A program made the position numbers and the translations under genes. DNA of 64,000 nucleotides, from positions 5,219,512-5,283,511 of the forward strand of contig CM055100.1 of assembly GCA_029204225.1 (NCBI GenBank). The letters are read 5' to 3'. Below, piece by piece: positions 11,991 to 23,940 of the stretch (its first letter is position 1; the number at the start of each line of letters is the position of its first letter). Below the pieces are notes generated by a model that saw only the letters and a list, made by a program, of their open reading frames with translations, ran no database searches and was not told the DNA's origin. The DNA comes from Diphasiastrum complanatum (Eukaryota; Streptophyta; Lycopodiopsida; Lycopodiales; Lycopodiaceae).

Positions 11991-12842
11991 TGTCAATTTT
12001 CAGTGAAAAAGGACAATTATGACTGTACTTATCAATCATTAAGAGTTATTGATTGCTTAATCCAAAGATCTATCAAGTTCTAGGTGTTAGATCTTGGTCT
12101 AGATGCTTTACACTACGATTTAGGCAAGAGCAATGGATCAAATGATTAAAAACTTGGATAAGCAGCCTCACACGTGTGGAAGATAGTACCTGTACGGCCT
12201 GTTTACAGATAGTAAAGTAATCAAGCTTAGAAATACATTTCAATTACAAAAACACAAGACGAATGTGGAAAATACAAGCAAGACTAGAATCTGCCAATGT
12301 CACATCAACTTCTCATTGATTTGGTTGATCCCTTTATAGATCAAGTACATCCACGAGATGTGTACTGTCCAACAAGCCTTCACACGTGTGAAGAGTGCCT
12401 AGTCATCCAGATCCACCAATGGGAGCCATACGTGCTCATTTCCCAAAGTTGACTATTCTCTTTGGCTAGAAAACAAAAAGCTAGTCTTCCAAATTTATAG
12501 GAATATTTCCTATAAAATAGGATCTAATGAATTTTCCTATCTTATCATCTATAAGCCTATCCACACTTTTGAATGGTATCTTGACATGTGTGAGTAATAA
12601 CTCATTCACATGGAAGTCCAATCTATTTACATAAAGTTTGACCAATTTGACCAATTTCAAGATTCTACTCAAAGGTCAATTTCACACTAGTGAAGATCAA
12701 GCTAAAATCAATCTAACTTTATAAAAGTGACTAATTATAATCTTTCACACGTGGGAATAGGCTCCACACATGTGAGATCCTATCAAGATCAATTATCTTA
12801 AGATCTACAAAGTACATCAAGTTGGAAGTGATATTTTTAACA
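11991..12842 (-). repeat. 5' LTR of copia family C
   Basis: Plus-strand ends are TGTCAATTTTC and ATTTTTAACA. The LTR is 852 bp and matches 6948-7798 in inverted orientation with roughly 5% differences by eye, so the copy is old. It holds the perfect palindrome CTTCACACGTGTGAAG at 12378-12393. The flanking pentamers (AGAGT after 12842, and the bases beyond 7798) do not match as a target duplication. Confidence 0.88.
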
Positions 12843-14169
12843 AGAGTTGATTGTAACGGGAGAGTTGTTCTGCAATATTCATGTTGTCTTCTCCGTTCAT
12901 GTTCTTCTATCTCCCTTGCCCCATTTTTAACTGTACAATGACTTTGATTTTGGAATAATCCGTAGCAAAGCCATGTCTTGATATCACATGCCCAAGAAAA
13001 ACTCCGTGAGAAACCCATATCTGACACTTTTCTGGATTTAAGGAGATTTGGTACTTGCGGCAGTGTTCAAATACTTTTTCCAGATGATCTGGGTGGTCTA
13101 TACCTGTGCTATGGACTCCGAGATCATCCAAGTATATTTCAAAGAATTTTTGTAGATAGTCTTTGAAAGTGAAGTCACTCTTTGGAATGTCCAAAAGGCA
13201 TTACTTTACAGGCATAAGTGTCCCATTTTGTTGCGAAAGCTATTTTATAGCAATCTGTAGGTGCAATCATGACCTAGTTGTATGCACTAAATCCATCAAA
13301 AAATTGTAAGCTTCCGCTCTAGCAAGGCAGTCTAAAATGCTTTTAGTATAAGACAACTAAAAGTGATCCTTTCGTGTCACTTTGTTCAAAGCTTTGAGAT
13401 TCACACAAATTCTCAATTTTCCACTCTTCTTAGGAACAATGACAATTGGTGAAATCCATTCGGTGTGCTCGATCTCAAAAATGAAATCGGCTTCAAGCAA
13501 TCTTTGTAACTCTTTCTTTATCAAATCCGTAATATTAGGATTACAACGATAGAACTTTGTGACCTTTGGAACTACATCAGGCATTAAGGGCATGGTATGC
13601 TCAATAACTAATGTCGAAATCTTTTTGAGATCTTTATAAGTCCGAGCAAAGCAATCCTGATACTTAATAAGCAATTTCCATAGCGCTTGAAACTATTCAG
13701 GAGTAAGTTGTGCTCTAGCTTGTAGAATCTTTTCTGGTTCTCCTGGTTCAGCAAGATTCATGGGCTGCGTCCTAGCTGGTGGGCCATCGTAAACATCTTT
13801 AGATTCTGACACTTGTTCTTCAGGTTCATGATGTGCTTTTGGTAACATAATAACCACATCATTCAAAGTATAGCTTTTGAAATGCTCTGGCATATCATGT
13901 TGTACTTCATCTGATTTTTATTTTTCAAAAGGATTAGCCTTGGTTCTTCGTTTAGTTTTTTTAACAGGAATCGATCATGGAGGCAATGACTTCCTAGATG
14001 GTGATGTCTTCCGAGAACTCTGACTCAAAGAATCACCCTTGACTTTCCCTTTGCCTTTGTCTAATAAATGTGGCACATTCTTAGAATCAACCTTTTGAGG
14101 TGGATTTTTCCATTTCAAGACTGTATTATAGTGTTGCTTGGTTTGTTTCTTCATCATTGGTCTTGTAAT

Positions 14170-15200
14170 CTTGTCTGATGCGAATGTAATGCAGAAAAAA
14201 TGCACTCAAAAAATGCAAATTCTAGCCAAGACTCTGGTGACAAACTGACAAAATTAGATCACAAACGATTTGCAAAATTTTTCGCGGCACTCGAATTATT
14301 TATGTTTGAGTTGAATCAATTAGGGTCTATAACACAAGCAAACGAAACGAGACGAATTCTAAACGAAAATGTAACAAAACAAAGCGAAGCGAATTTTGCA
14401 CTGACATTGATTCATGCTGGAAGCACAAAACCCCAAAGCGCACTGCCGGCTGTATCACTCCTACAATCCTTCAGAGAGTAGTCAGACACTACTGATCTAC
14501 GTTAACAAATAAATGCAGCATTCAACAATATCAAACCAAGATGTGAAATTAGAATAAACAAGTGAATCAGACACACGAATAGTAGCAAACAAATTTACAT
14601 ACAAGATCATTCAATCATCTAGAATAATAATGTGCACAACAACTACAAAATTATCTATTGATTTTTTTTTCGATTCTTCAAGCACTGCATGCAGATCCAT
14701 GCAGTGCGTTGGTGTGAGAGAAATATTGTTCTCTCACGAATTTACATCTCGCTTACTAGCGAAATTTGGATCTACTGATCCTATTACAGAATTATCTCGC
14801 ACGCAAGCGGATTTGTATTCTGTATTTTTCGTCTTCTAATGTCTTGTCTTGCTTACTAGCATTAGACTTATTGTAATATGTATCAACTAGAAAGTAAGTT
14901 CGCGAACAATTTCGTGTCGCGTTCTTGTAACTTACAGATTAGAAAAGATTAAACATCTACAACTAATTCACGAATTACAAGAGTGGCATATTAGCCATGA
15001 TCTAGAACAATTCTGATGATGTCATGATATCAGTATATCTGTATCCAAAGGTATTTGGCTGATTTTTTTGATGGTTGTTCGTGGGGAATGACTGATTTTG
15101 TGTCGTGTCGTGTCATGTCGTCTTTTGTCAAAGGTTTAAAATTGAAAGCTAGCAAAGCTTTGGCATTAGAAACAAAATGTTTCTTCATTGTCGTACTTCA
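14170..15200. other. Unidentified ~1 kb insertion inside gypsy pol
   Basis: Comparison with the related gypsy copy shows that pol sequence is interrupted here. The insert differs in style from its surroundings, with many CG-containing words such as AAACGAAACGAGACG, TTTTTCGCGGC and GCGAAGCGAA, and no recognisable coding frame or LTR termini. Both edges are approximate because the flanking gypsy is decayed, and no target duplication could be fixed. Confidence 0.4.
14682..14707. repeat. Perfect 10-bp inverted repeat (hairpin)
   Basis: GCACTGCATG (14682-14691) and CATGCAGTGC (14698-14707) are exact reverse complements separated by CAGATC. It lies inside the unidentified insertion. Role unknown. 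Confidence 0.7.
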
Positions 15201-15561
15201 ATATAATTACTTTTGGCAGTTTTATTGTTGGTTTATCGGGAATATCACGTACTTCAAATCTGGTAGGATCCATGTGATTTAGAATCTGCTCATGTATAAG
15301 TTCTGCATTGTCATCATAAGTCAAGGCGTGACTCACATGAATGAGTTCATCTTCAATCAGATCTGGTATGGGTTCTATTGATATCCAAGCTACGTTCAAC
15401 ACGTTCAATGAAAAAGTGATCGGTGTATTCAAAATTCAATCCAGTAATGAAATCTCGCTCAATTCGGACTGATTATCTTGTTAACACATATAGCCTGCTG
15501 TACAATCAATTGTTGCAAGAGCTTGATTCCAAGTTGATAGTACCGATTTGAGAGTCATAAT

Positions 15562-16424
15562 TGCTGAAAATTATCACTTCTCACTTGACATTGGTAATTG
15601 TAAATATTGACCAAACATTAGAATAATGTTGATGATCTGATTTCACACATGTGGAGCCTGTTCCCCACGTGTAAAAGGATGTACTTTTCATACTTGTATA
15701 TATCTAAATTGATTTTGTATCAATCTAGTTAGTGTGAACGTGATATGGCTAGTTTTTAGTCAAGTTGACTAGTCACCTAGAAATTAGCTTTTCCTTGCAT
15801 GTGCATGAGTAAATGCTCCCACATGGCAAGTGGATGTTCACACATGTGTATAGAGTAGTAGAAGATAAGAGTTGACCATTTTTCTTAGATCCTATTTTGT
15901 AGGAAATATTCCTATATTCTAGGAGACTAGCTTTTTGGATTTTAGCCATATTCTAGAAGGTCAACTTTGGATAAGGATCAAGGATGGATCAAATGGATAG
16001 ATCTGAGTGATGTGGCACTCTTCACATGTGTGAAGACATGCTAGACTATACCAGACTTGTGGATGTACTTGATCCATAAAAGGATCATCATTTTGCTAAG
16101 AAGATTGATGAGACTTTTGCATTCTACACTTTTGTGAGGTTTCTAGTCATTTGTCTTGTGATTTCTATGAATGATTGCTATCTAGGATTTTTGTACTTGT
16201 TGTTTCAGGTGCAGACCATACTGTGGACAATACTCCATACGTGTGAGGCCGCTCTCACTAATTTATGATGTGTTGATCCATTGCTCTTGCTTAAATCCAA
16301 GTGTAGTGAATCTAGATCAAGATCTAATGTGTAGAACTTGATAGATCCATTGATTAAGCAATCAATAACTCTCTATGATTGTAAAGTACAATCATTATTG
16401 TCCTAAAAACTATAAAATTTATCA
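15562..16424 (+). repeat. 5' LTR of a second family C copia element
   Basis: The LTR starts TGCTGAAAATTATCACTTC, aligning with TGTTAAAAATATCACTTCC of the 6948 LTR, and ends just before a decayed PBS. It contains the same paired words (CACACATGTGGAGCCTGTTCCCCACGTG region, 15644-15680) and a TATA-like ATTTTGTAGG near 15892. Confidence 0.8.
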
Positions 16425-16440
16425 TGAAATCAAAGCTAAG
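16425..16440 (+). other. Mutated primer-binding site
   Basis: TGAAATCAAAGCTAAG aligns with the canonical TGGTATCAGAGCCAAG with four changes. The position directly after the LTR supports the call. Confidence 0.65.
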
Positions 16441-17026
16441 TAAGAGAGTGATCATTGAATCATAAATCTTGTAAAGATCATTGGCAAAATTTGTTTTTGG
16501 CCAATACTAGTGAGGGCGAGTTCATCTAAAGTTATAGCTTGAATTCATTTGGATCAAAACGACTTGGAGGCTGTGTATGGACTTTTCACACGTGTGAAAC
16601 TGTACAACAACTTTCATTTCAAGTTACTTTGTGTTTTTTGGTCCCAAAATCACAATACTAGTTCATTTTTTGTGCTTTTTGAAGCATAATATTGATCTAG
16701 ATTCAATCTAGCTAATGCTTATGACCAAATAGAGTTTTGGATCATTGAAGCATTTCTTTTTAGAGTCTAAGGTCAAAGCATAGAGGCTGATTTGTTCTGA
16801 TCCTTAGTTCAAGTGAAATCTCTAAGAAAAGTGTAAAGCAATTTTTTTTGTGAGAGTGAAAGCTAGGATTTTTTGGCATGATCTTTGTGTATCACTCAAG
16901 CTTGTGTGCTAGTTTGATAAAGACAAGCCTATAGGCATTCTAGTAATCTTTAGGCCTTTCATAGATTTTTTAAAATTCAGAAATCTTTGTGATTTTAAGA
17001 AGAACATTCATTCTACAATATCATCC
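16441..17026 (+). other. Leader of the second family C element
   Basis: This is the untranslated leader before gag. It contains the perfect 16-bp palindrome TTTCACACGTGTGAAA at 16584-16599, so the motif is not confined to LTRs in this family. No long frame. Confidence 0.55.
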
Positions 17027-20000
17027 ATGGACGGATACTTGATGGAATCAAGTGAGAGACTCACTTCCACAAATTATTCCATTTGGAAAGTGAGAATGGA
17101 ATCACCCCGAGTGATCCATGATCTATTTGACATAGTTCAAGGAGTTGAGGAAGAGCCTCAAAATATCCAAGAACAAGCCAAATACAAGAAGAGAGCATGA
17201 TTAGCTCTACATTGCATAAAGTTAAATGTATGCAATGACCTCTTGAAAGAGGTGTCTTCTTGTACCTCATCCAAAAAGGCTTGGGATTCATTAAAGAGCA
17301 TCTATGAATCCAATAATACTTCAAGAATCCTCATGCTAAGAAACCAAGTTTTCCAAGGCATGAAAGGAAGTGGAGAGAGTGGACAAGAGTATGTCCTTAG
17401 GATCAAATCTCTTAGCAAGGAGTTAAGTGCAATAGGAGAGAAGATCCGAGATCAAGAGCTAGTACAAATCATCTTGAATGGTCTAGGTGATGAGTTCACC
17501 AACTTAGTCCAATCATTTTCCATTCAAGACACTCTTCCATCCATTGAAAAGTTGCACAATGTTCTTGTGGCTGAGGAGAGTAGGCTTCTAGCAACATCGA
17601 TTCAAGAAAAATCAAGGCAAGGAGGCCGAGATGAAGAATGGAGGATCTACTTCCAAAGGCAAAGTGAAGAACAAGGCAAAACTCAAGTGTTTCTTTTGTG
17701 GAAAGAAAGGACACTTTGCCTCAGAATGCTACTTGAAGAAGAATCAACAAGCCAATGGAGATCAAGAAAACATTGCTCAAGAAGGAAGAAGATGAGGATG
17801 GATTCAACACATCCTTGATGGTTGCATCTACACCAACTTCAAGTCAAGACACATGGTGGATAGATAGTGGGGCTAGTTCCCACATGTCTTTTAAGAAGCA
17901 TTATTTTTCTACTCTTCTATCTTGTAATGACTCTAAGAAGTCAATATACACTGCTAGTGATCAAGCATGCAAGATAGATGGCATAGGATCTATACCTCTT
18001 TGCTTAGGCACATCTAAAAAGATAGATCTAGATAATGTTTTGTATGTTCCTACCATTTCAAGAAACTTGCTTAGTGTAGGACAATTAATGGATAATGGAC
18101 TAGATGTTCATTTCAAAAATGATAAGTGCATATCTAGTGGCATTAAGCAAGGTAGACTTTTCAAGTCGGATGCTTATGTTGCAAGTGAGATTGTGAACTT
18201 GGCTAGGGAGGAGCCATCTCAAGTGGAGCTATGGCATAAGAGATTAGGCCATCCTAATCTTCTATCTATGGAGTCAGTGACAAGCAAGGAACTAGCTCTC
18301 GGCCTACCAAGAGCCTTCAAGAAGCGTGGAAAGATGTGTGAGGCATGTGACCTTGCAAAGTCACACAAATCTTCTTACAAGAGATCTTCATCAAGATCTA
18401 CCTCCCCCTTGGATCTCATACATTCTGATGTACATAGCTTTTCACATGCAAGTAATGGAGGTGCTTTGATGTATGTAACTTTTATAGATGATTGTACGGG
18501 ATTCACATGGATTGAGTTACTATCAAAGAAAAGTCTTGTTTATGAAGCTTTCATTAAGCAAGTCTCTAGTAGAGAAACAACTTAGTACTTCCATCAAAGC
18601 ACTAAGATGTGATAATGGAGGAGAGTACACCTCCAATAAAATGAAAGACTTTTGTGAGATCAATGGCATTAAGTTGAAATACACTTGTTCCAACACCCGC
18701 CCAACAAAATGGGTTGGCTGAGAGGAAAAATAGGAGTCTATGTGAGTGTGCAAAGTTTTTAAGACTTGATGCATCACTTCCCATATCATTTTGGGGAGAA
18801 GCTATAACATGTGCTAATTACTTGTGTAATAGACTTCCTAGTAGTGCTATAGATGGGATCTCACCTTATCAAGCCTTGTTTGATAAGAAACCCAATGTAA
18901 AAGATTGTATTTGTTATGTTCACATCCCTTTGGAGACTAGAAGGAAAAAAGATGCTATCTCCTTCAAAGGGATCTTTGTTGGCTATGGAGAAAATAGCAA
19001 GGGCTATAGGATATATGATCCTATATCCAAGAAAGTAAAGGTGAGCAAGGATGTACTTTTTGATGAGTCACAATTTGCCAAGAGCTTGTCAAATGGATCT
19101 AACCCATTGTGCATTGAAGATCTTGATAGACCCGAGGAGGATCTTGACAAACCCGAGGATGGAGACATGGATCCAAGTCAAAAGGGACCGAGAAGATCAT
19201 CAAGAAGCAAGGCCGAGCCCTCAAGGCTCACCTATGTGGAGAAGGGAAAGCAAAAGGAAGACTCTACACCTTCTACCTCTTACTCCTTCTTAGCTACATT
19301 GCTTGACGAACCATCATCTTTTGAAGAAGCATATAAATCTAAAGTTTGGAGAGATGCAATGCAAGTAGAGTATGATGCGAAGAAAATCATACTTGGAATC
19401 TTGTAAATCTTCCAAGAGAGAAGAAACCACTTGCATGTACGTGGATTTATGGAATAAAGTACAATAAAGATGGATCTATTAGTAAGTACAAAGCTAGGCT
19501 TGTTGCTAAGGGATTTCTTCAAATAAAAGGATTGGATTATGAAGAAACATTTGCACCTGTAGCTAAGCTTGTAACTATCAGAATAATCATTTGCATTGCT
19601 ACTTTGTTCAAGTGGGATCTCTACCAAATGGATGTGACAAATGCCTTCTTGAATGGCTTCTTAGAAGAGGAAATCTAAATGATGCAACCCGAGGGCTTCA
19701 TCAAGGTTGGTGAGGAGCAAAAGGTGTGCTACTTAAGGAAGAGCCTATATGGCTTGAAGCAAGCACCTAGAGCTTGGTACTCTAGGTTGCATGATTTTCT
19801 CTATTATCTTGGCTTTGTACTAAGTGCTTATGAACCTTCTTTATATTTCAAATGTAATGAAGGAATGATCATCATTTTGGTACTTTATGTTGATGACATC
19901 ATTTTGACAAGAAATGATGATGAAGGTATAAGCAAAGTAAAAGTTGATTTATCTAGTGAGTTCAAGATGGTAGATCTAGGATTCCTAAAGTTTATACTTG

Positions 20001-20064
20001 GGATAGAAGTGTCTAGAAGTAGCACTTGTACTTTCGTAAGTCAATCTAAGTATGCTACTTCCAT
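17027..20064 (+). pseudogene. Copia gag-pol (family C), 3' truncated
   Basis: ATG at 17027 (MDGYLMESSERLTSTNYS...) starts gag. A stop interrupts at about 17199 (KKRA-stop-LALHC). Gag continues at 17243-17640, then frameshifts. The zinc knuckle CFFCGKKGHFASEC is readable at about 17690-17731. Protease and integrase follow at 17755-18585 (WWIDSGASSHM; HKRLGHPN; HSDVHSF), then a frameshift, RCDNGGEY (18605-18630) and AERKNRSL (18714 on). The linker runs to 19406, RT is broken around 19380-19680, then QPEGFIKVGEE, YGLKQAPRAW and LYVDDIIL (19679-19910) are intact. Sequence ends near 20064, before RNase H. No 3' LTR is present. Confidence 0.9.
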
Positions 20065-20350
20065 TCTTGTTGTTTGGCAATCTTGAGCTCCCGCTTCAAC
20101 TGAATAACTTTTTGGCTGATAAGGGTATTCTCTAATCCCAGGTCGGATATGCATGTTTCCATACCCTTATTCTCATCTAACATGGTCTGGATTACTTGTG
20201 CAAGGTTAGAGACTAAAATCTTGGGTATTTGGTGAAAATTGTTCGAGTGTGCGAGGGTGGGCAACAGTGATTGGAATGGTGGATCCAATGGTCACAGACT
20301 GACCTGTGAGAAAACAGAGACGAGGGAAGCGTCAGTGGATTGGGGGATGA
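20065..20350 (-). other. Short coiled-coil-like reading frame of unknown origin
   Basis: After the copia sequence ends, a minus-strand frame (20288-20065) encodes a Gln/Leu/Lys-rich stretch (SQKVIQLKRELKIAKQQ) with heptad-like spacing. It has no recognised relative and may be a scrap of a retroelement gag or a host gene. Confidence 0.25.
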
Positions 20351-20951
20351 GTTTTAGAAAAGAGATTGAGATCCAAGTCACATTGTTCAACCCTACTCAA
20401 TTTTTTTGAGTGATTGTAAGGTTTGAAAAGAGTCATTAAGGTGTCTATGACAAATGTGTAGAGAGAGAGCCAATTTTCTAAGTGTTCCTTCCTTTGTAGA
20501 GGGCAAGATCTAGAAGCTCATTTTGTGTTGTTATTGGTGGAGAGTTTGTCTTCTCCTAGGTGATCAAATCTTTCTAAGTGGCATTAGCTCTTTGAAGCAC
20601 AATATCTTAGTGAGAAAAATCACAACTTTTGATTTTGAATTTCATTCCAAGTCTCTAAAGGTAGAGTAATTGGTAGAATCCAATAGGGGTGATTGAATCA
20701 ATTTATTGAGCAAAAATTGACATAGTAGCTCAAATTAGTTCTATTCAACTTTCTTTGTGAGAGTGTGAGGGTCAATTTGAGATCCCATTGGATGTCTAGA
20801 ATGAGGAGGAGTCCATATTTGAGTATTCATGCATGGTTGAGATCTTTTTGAATCTCTAGTTGTCTAATTTTTTAAGCTTTGTGAAAAATTGGTGGTATAG
20901 TTTGTTGTCAAATCAAATCAAATTCATTCTAAATCTCAAGTGTGAGATTAT
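20351..20951 (+). other. Internal region of a non-gag-pol LTR element
   Basis: AT-rich sequence with stops in all plus-strand frames. It appears to be the leader or decayed coding part of the element whose 3' LTR starts at 21681. No PBS or 5' LTR is seen. Confidence 0.35.
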
Positions 20952-21673
20952 TTGGGTCAAGAAAATTGGAGTAAAGCCATACTAGTTGAGTATGAAGTCT
21001 CTCTTGAGAACATAGATGATGTTCTTAAAAAGTTGAAATTGATTTTAAATCAATTAGAAAGCAAATGGTTATTTCATCAAATGTATGCTCTTGAGTCATG
21101 TAAGAGCAAAAGTGATTTGTTCACTCATAGTTTGAAAATTTGTATTGAGGCAAATCGTAAACTCTTTATGAGAGTAAGTGAATCATCTTCTAAAGACACT
21201 TATCTCCATAATGAAGTATTTAGCCTCATTGGATCTGAGATTAGCATGGTAAACAAACATGAAGATATGATGCAAACACTTTGTTATTATAGCATGCATA
21301 TCCTTGCCAATTTGGATAAGTCTAATTCTCTAGATCATGGTAACATGATGTTAGATCTTTGTGATCCTAATAAGTCAAGAAGAAACCTTTATATTCTCAT
21401 GGAGGAGCATGCACATAAAGAAGGACCAAGCCTCAAAGTCAAGCATCTACATGAAATTTGGAAGAAATGAGTTTCGAAGATGCTAGGATGGTGCAAAGCT
21501 CTCAAGTTCATCAAAGATGTCAACATCAAAGAAGCACTATCATGGATATGGTGATTTCAGATCAACATCAATCTCATTGGCTGATCTTCACACCTTTTGA
21601 ACCAGCAGAGACCAATTCAGGCCATGGAGTCAAGTTCAAGATCATCATGTTTTCCATCAAGCTAGATTTTTGA
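20952..21673 (+). pseudogene. Decayed ORF of unknown family, ends at the polypurine tract
   Basis: An open stretch (in frame from about 20946; the first codons are not ATG) encodes about 172 residues: SLENIDDVLKKLKLILNQL, SKSDLFTHSLKICIEANRK, and HILANLDKSNSL further on. It stops at 21470. A second frame, 21458-21673, carries on to a TGA directly before GAGGAGGAA, as if one ORF had been split by a frameshift. There is no gag zinc knuckle, protease, integrase, RT or RNase H motif, although the piece sits where RNase H would be in an autonomous element. I do not recognise the family. Weak, short similarities to the 690-residue ORF at the right end are noted under findings. Confidence 0.55.
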
Positions 21674-21680
21674 GGAGGAA

Positions 21681-22451
21681 TGTGAAAAATGCAAAAATAA
21701 GCTTGGTAGAGGCCAAAAATCATGTATATAGGATGATTACACATGTGTGAAGCCTGTTCCCACGTGTCAAAATAGTGTACTTGTCATGTACCATAATCAT
21801 ATAGGTTGTACATATGATTTAATTCAAGTCCTAGTGGCTAAAAAGGCCAAAAACTAGTTTTCTAGACATATGACACATGGCAGCAATCTACTGATTGCAT
21901 GAGCCACATCCTTTGGTTAGGTGTCATATCCCATGTGTAGAAGACGGCTCACATGTGTGGAATAAGCTGAAGTAGGCGAATTTTGACTTCTAGAAGATTT
22001 CCAAGTAGATCTCCATATAGAAGGAAAATGGACCAAAAGTGCTCAAAATAGAAGGTTTTGTCCAAGTGTCAATTTTGCATGATGAATCATCATATGACAA
22101 AGCACCTTCACACATGTGGGATCAAAGGGATGATGAGTACCACGAGCTCCCACTTATTGTATATATAGAGCCACATTTGGCCATAATCATTGTGAGACAC
22201 CAATCTTGGTTTTGGAAGCAATTTCGAGTGATTCTCTCCATTTGTCTACATTTGTTTTGATTGTTTTGAGATTCTATCAGTGTTTACTTGATTTTCAAGT
22301 TGGAGTCCGTACTCAGACAGTGTTTCACACGTGTGAGACCATAAAGTACACTTACCTTCAATTAATGACTGTTCTTGTTAGGATTTTGTGTCTAGAATTA
22401 ATCTAGATTGACCTTAATCTGAAGTAGATTGATAGATCAAATAATCTGACA
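21681..22451 (+). repeat. 3' LTR of the unknown-ORF element
   Basis: TGTGAAAAATGC follows a polypurine tract (TGAGGAGGAA, 21671-21680). The proposed end AATCTGACA is the best TG...CA partner but is uncertain. It holds the same promoter words as the copia LTRs: ACACATGTGTGAAGCC (about 21740), CCCACGTGTC (about 21759) and TCACACGTGTGA at 22325-22336. This suggests a copia-type LTR. Confidence 0.6.
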
Positions 22452-22469
22452 ACCAATCCCTCTTGAGGA

Positions 22470-22784
22470 TCAGATTAGGATCCACTCTTGGTCCTTTTTG
22501 TACTTTTTGCACACTATGTAGATCATAGGTAAAGTGATGTTATTTCCCTTAGCACCACCGATATTCATCATACTCATAGGAATCTGAGGTATTTCTGGAA
22601 TCTCTTCAGGTTTTCGATGTTCATCTTGTACATCGGGTAGCTGAAAACTTCTATTGATATAGCCCTTAAGGTCCGTGAAGGATTTGATGGCACTATGGAA
22701 TGGCATGGTGATTTGAGCTTGTAGAAGTTCAGAGAAAACTTTGAGTCCTTGTAGGGGTTGCTCTTGCGTGAGGATTGGAGGGTA
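22470..22784 (-). other. Unassigned frame upstream of the gypsy RT
   Basis: A minus-strand frame of about 78 codons (22706-22470) is open but has no recognised motif. Nothing else is seen. It may simply be decayed retroelement DNA. Confidence 0.2.
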
Positions 22785-23520
22785 AACCTCCTACCAGATT
22801 TGTGGACCATCCCATTGAATTGGAATCGGGGACTAAACCAGTCAATTTACTTCCTTACAGACTATCAAGGGCCTAAAAAGAAGAAGTCCATAAACAGGGT
22901 CAGAAGTTACTCTCACAAGAATTTATCATTTGAAATAAATCACCTTTTGCCTCTCCCGTGTTGCTGGTTAAGAAGAAAGATGGAACGTTCAGGATGTGTA
23001 TTGATTATCGAGCTCTTAACAAAATGACCATCAAAATCAGATATTCAATTCCTAGGATGGATGATTTGTTGGATGCTTTAAAGGGATCCGGTGTCTTTTC
23101 CAAAATAGATCTACGTTCAAGATACCACCAGATTAAGGTCAAAGAAGAGGATCAGTATAAAACAACTTTTCGAACTGACATGGGATATTATGAATTCAAA
23201 GTTATGCCTTTCGGATTAACTAATGCTCATGCCACTTTTCAAGCTCTTATGAATCGGATTTTTGAACCTTACCTTTATTTGTTTGTGCTGGTATTCTTTG
23301 ACGACATCCTGATATATAGCAAGAAAATGGAAGAGCATGCAAAACATTTGGATACAATTTTAAGTATTCTTCGAAAATACAAGTGTTTGCAAAGATAACC
23401 AAATGTGAATTCGCTAGAGATGAGGTGGAATACTTGGGACACATTGTGTCCAAGGAGTGAATCAAGGTGGACCAGAAGAGAATTGAGGCAATCAAGAATT
23501 GGAATTTACCACTACATTCA
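22785..23520 (+). pseudogene. Gypsy reverse transcriptase fragment
   Basis: The plus-strand frame reads RFVDHPIELESGTKPVNLLPYRL (frame changes near 22880), then [21 protein letters not shown] (22961 on), [29 protein letters not shown] and [11 protein letters not shown] (active site FFDD), to about 23395. After a frameshift, YLGHIVSKE-stop-IKVDQKRIEAIKNW follows. This is typical Ty3/gypsy RT of a lineage different from the 12.8 kb and 34-41 kb copies (KKKDG[12 protein letters not shown] signature). Protease, RNase H and integrase are absent. Confidence 0.85.
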
Positions 23521-23539
23521 TGACCAAACTTGGAGAACA

Positions 23540-23940
23540 ACAGGATATCGATTCCTAGTATCTAGACCTCGGAGCAACTCAACACATGACTCACCATCGT
23601 GACTGGTTCAAAGACTATAAGTCATTCACCCACTCATGAGTTGTGCAACTTGGAGACAACTCATCGCACTCAATCGAAGGTGAAGGAATAGTTAGAGTTG
23701 AATTCTAGAAAGGTGAAGTCAAGTTGCTGTCCAAAGTTCTCCACATTCCAAATCTGACCAAGAATCTGCTCTCAGTGAGCAGAATCACCGATTCAGGTCA
23801 GAGGGTGGACTGCACCATTCTTGACAAATCCCGAAAGGTTCTAGCCTTCGGAAGAAGAAGCAGCTATCTTTACAAACTCAGCCATTGCTACTCTTCTAAC
23901 AGTCAAGCTCTTCACACAGTCATTGCGTTTGTCCATTACA
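23540..23940 (+). pseudogene. Copia protease-region fragment
   Basis: The translation contains LGATQHMTHHRDWF (relative of DSGASxHM; the catalytic DSG is altered), then HIPNLTKNLLSVSRITDSGQRVDCTILD and LYKL (23724-23900), the conserved copia block between protease and integrase. It resembles none of the other copia families here. Stops at about 23640 and 23708. Flanks are unrelated. Confidence 0.75.

Larger units (their letters stand above)
12843..15561 (-). pseudogene. Decayed gypsy pol fragment (same family as 34485-41007)
   Basis: On the minus strand: a pre-RT linker (15432-15166, MNTPITFSLNVLNVAW...), then QTKQHYNTVLKW (near 14140), a PARTQPMNLAE stretch (near 13770), RT fingers/palm with EHTEWISPIVIVPKK-x-GKLRICV (13674-13357), and the RT C-terminal half (13194-12907) with IYLDDLGVHS as active-site motif and SLNPEKCQIWVSHGVFLGHVISRHG. 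Each block has a collinear counterpart in the longer gypsy copy at 34485-41007. Frameshifts and stops occur throughout. The 3' end is cut at about 12843-12930 by the copia LTR, and the block is split by a ~1 kb insertion (about 14170-15200). Confidence 0.82.

Noticed and set aside
20065-20350. Treating the minus-strand coiled-coil-like frame as a gene
   Set aside because: It is short, bordered by truncated copia sequence, and has no start context or homologue that I recognise.
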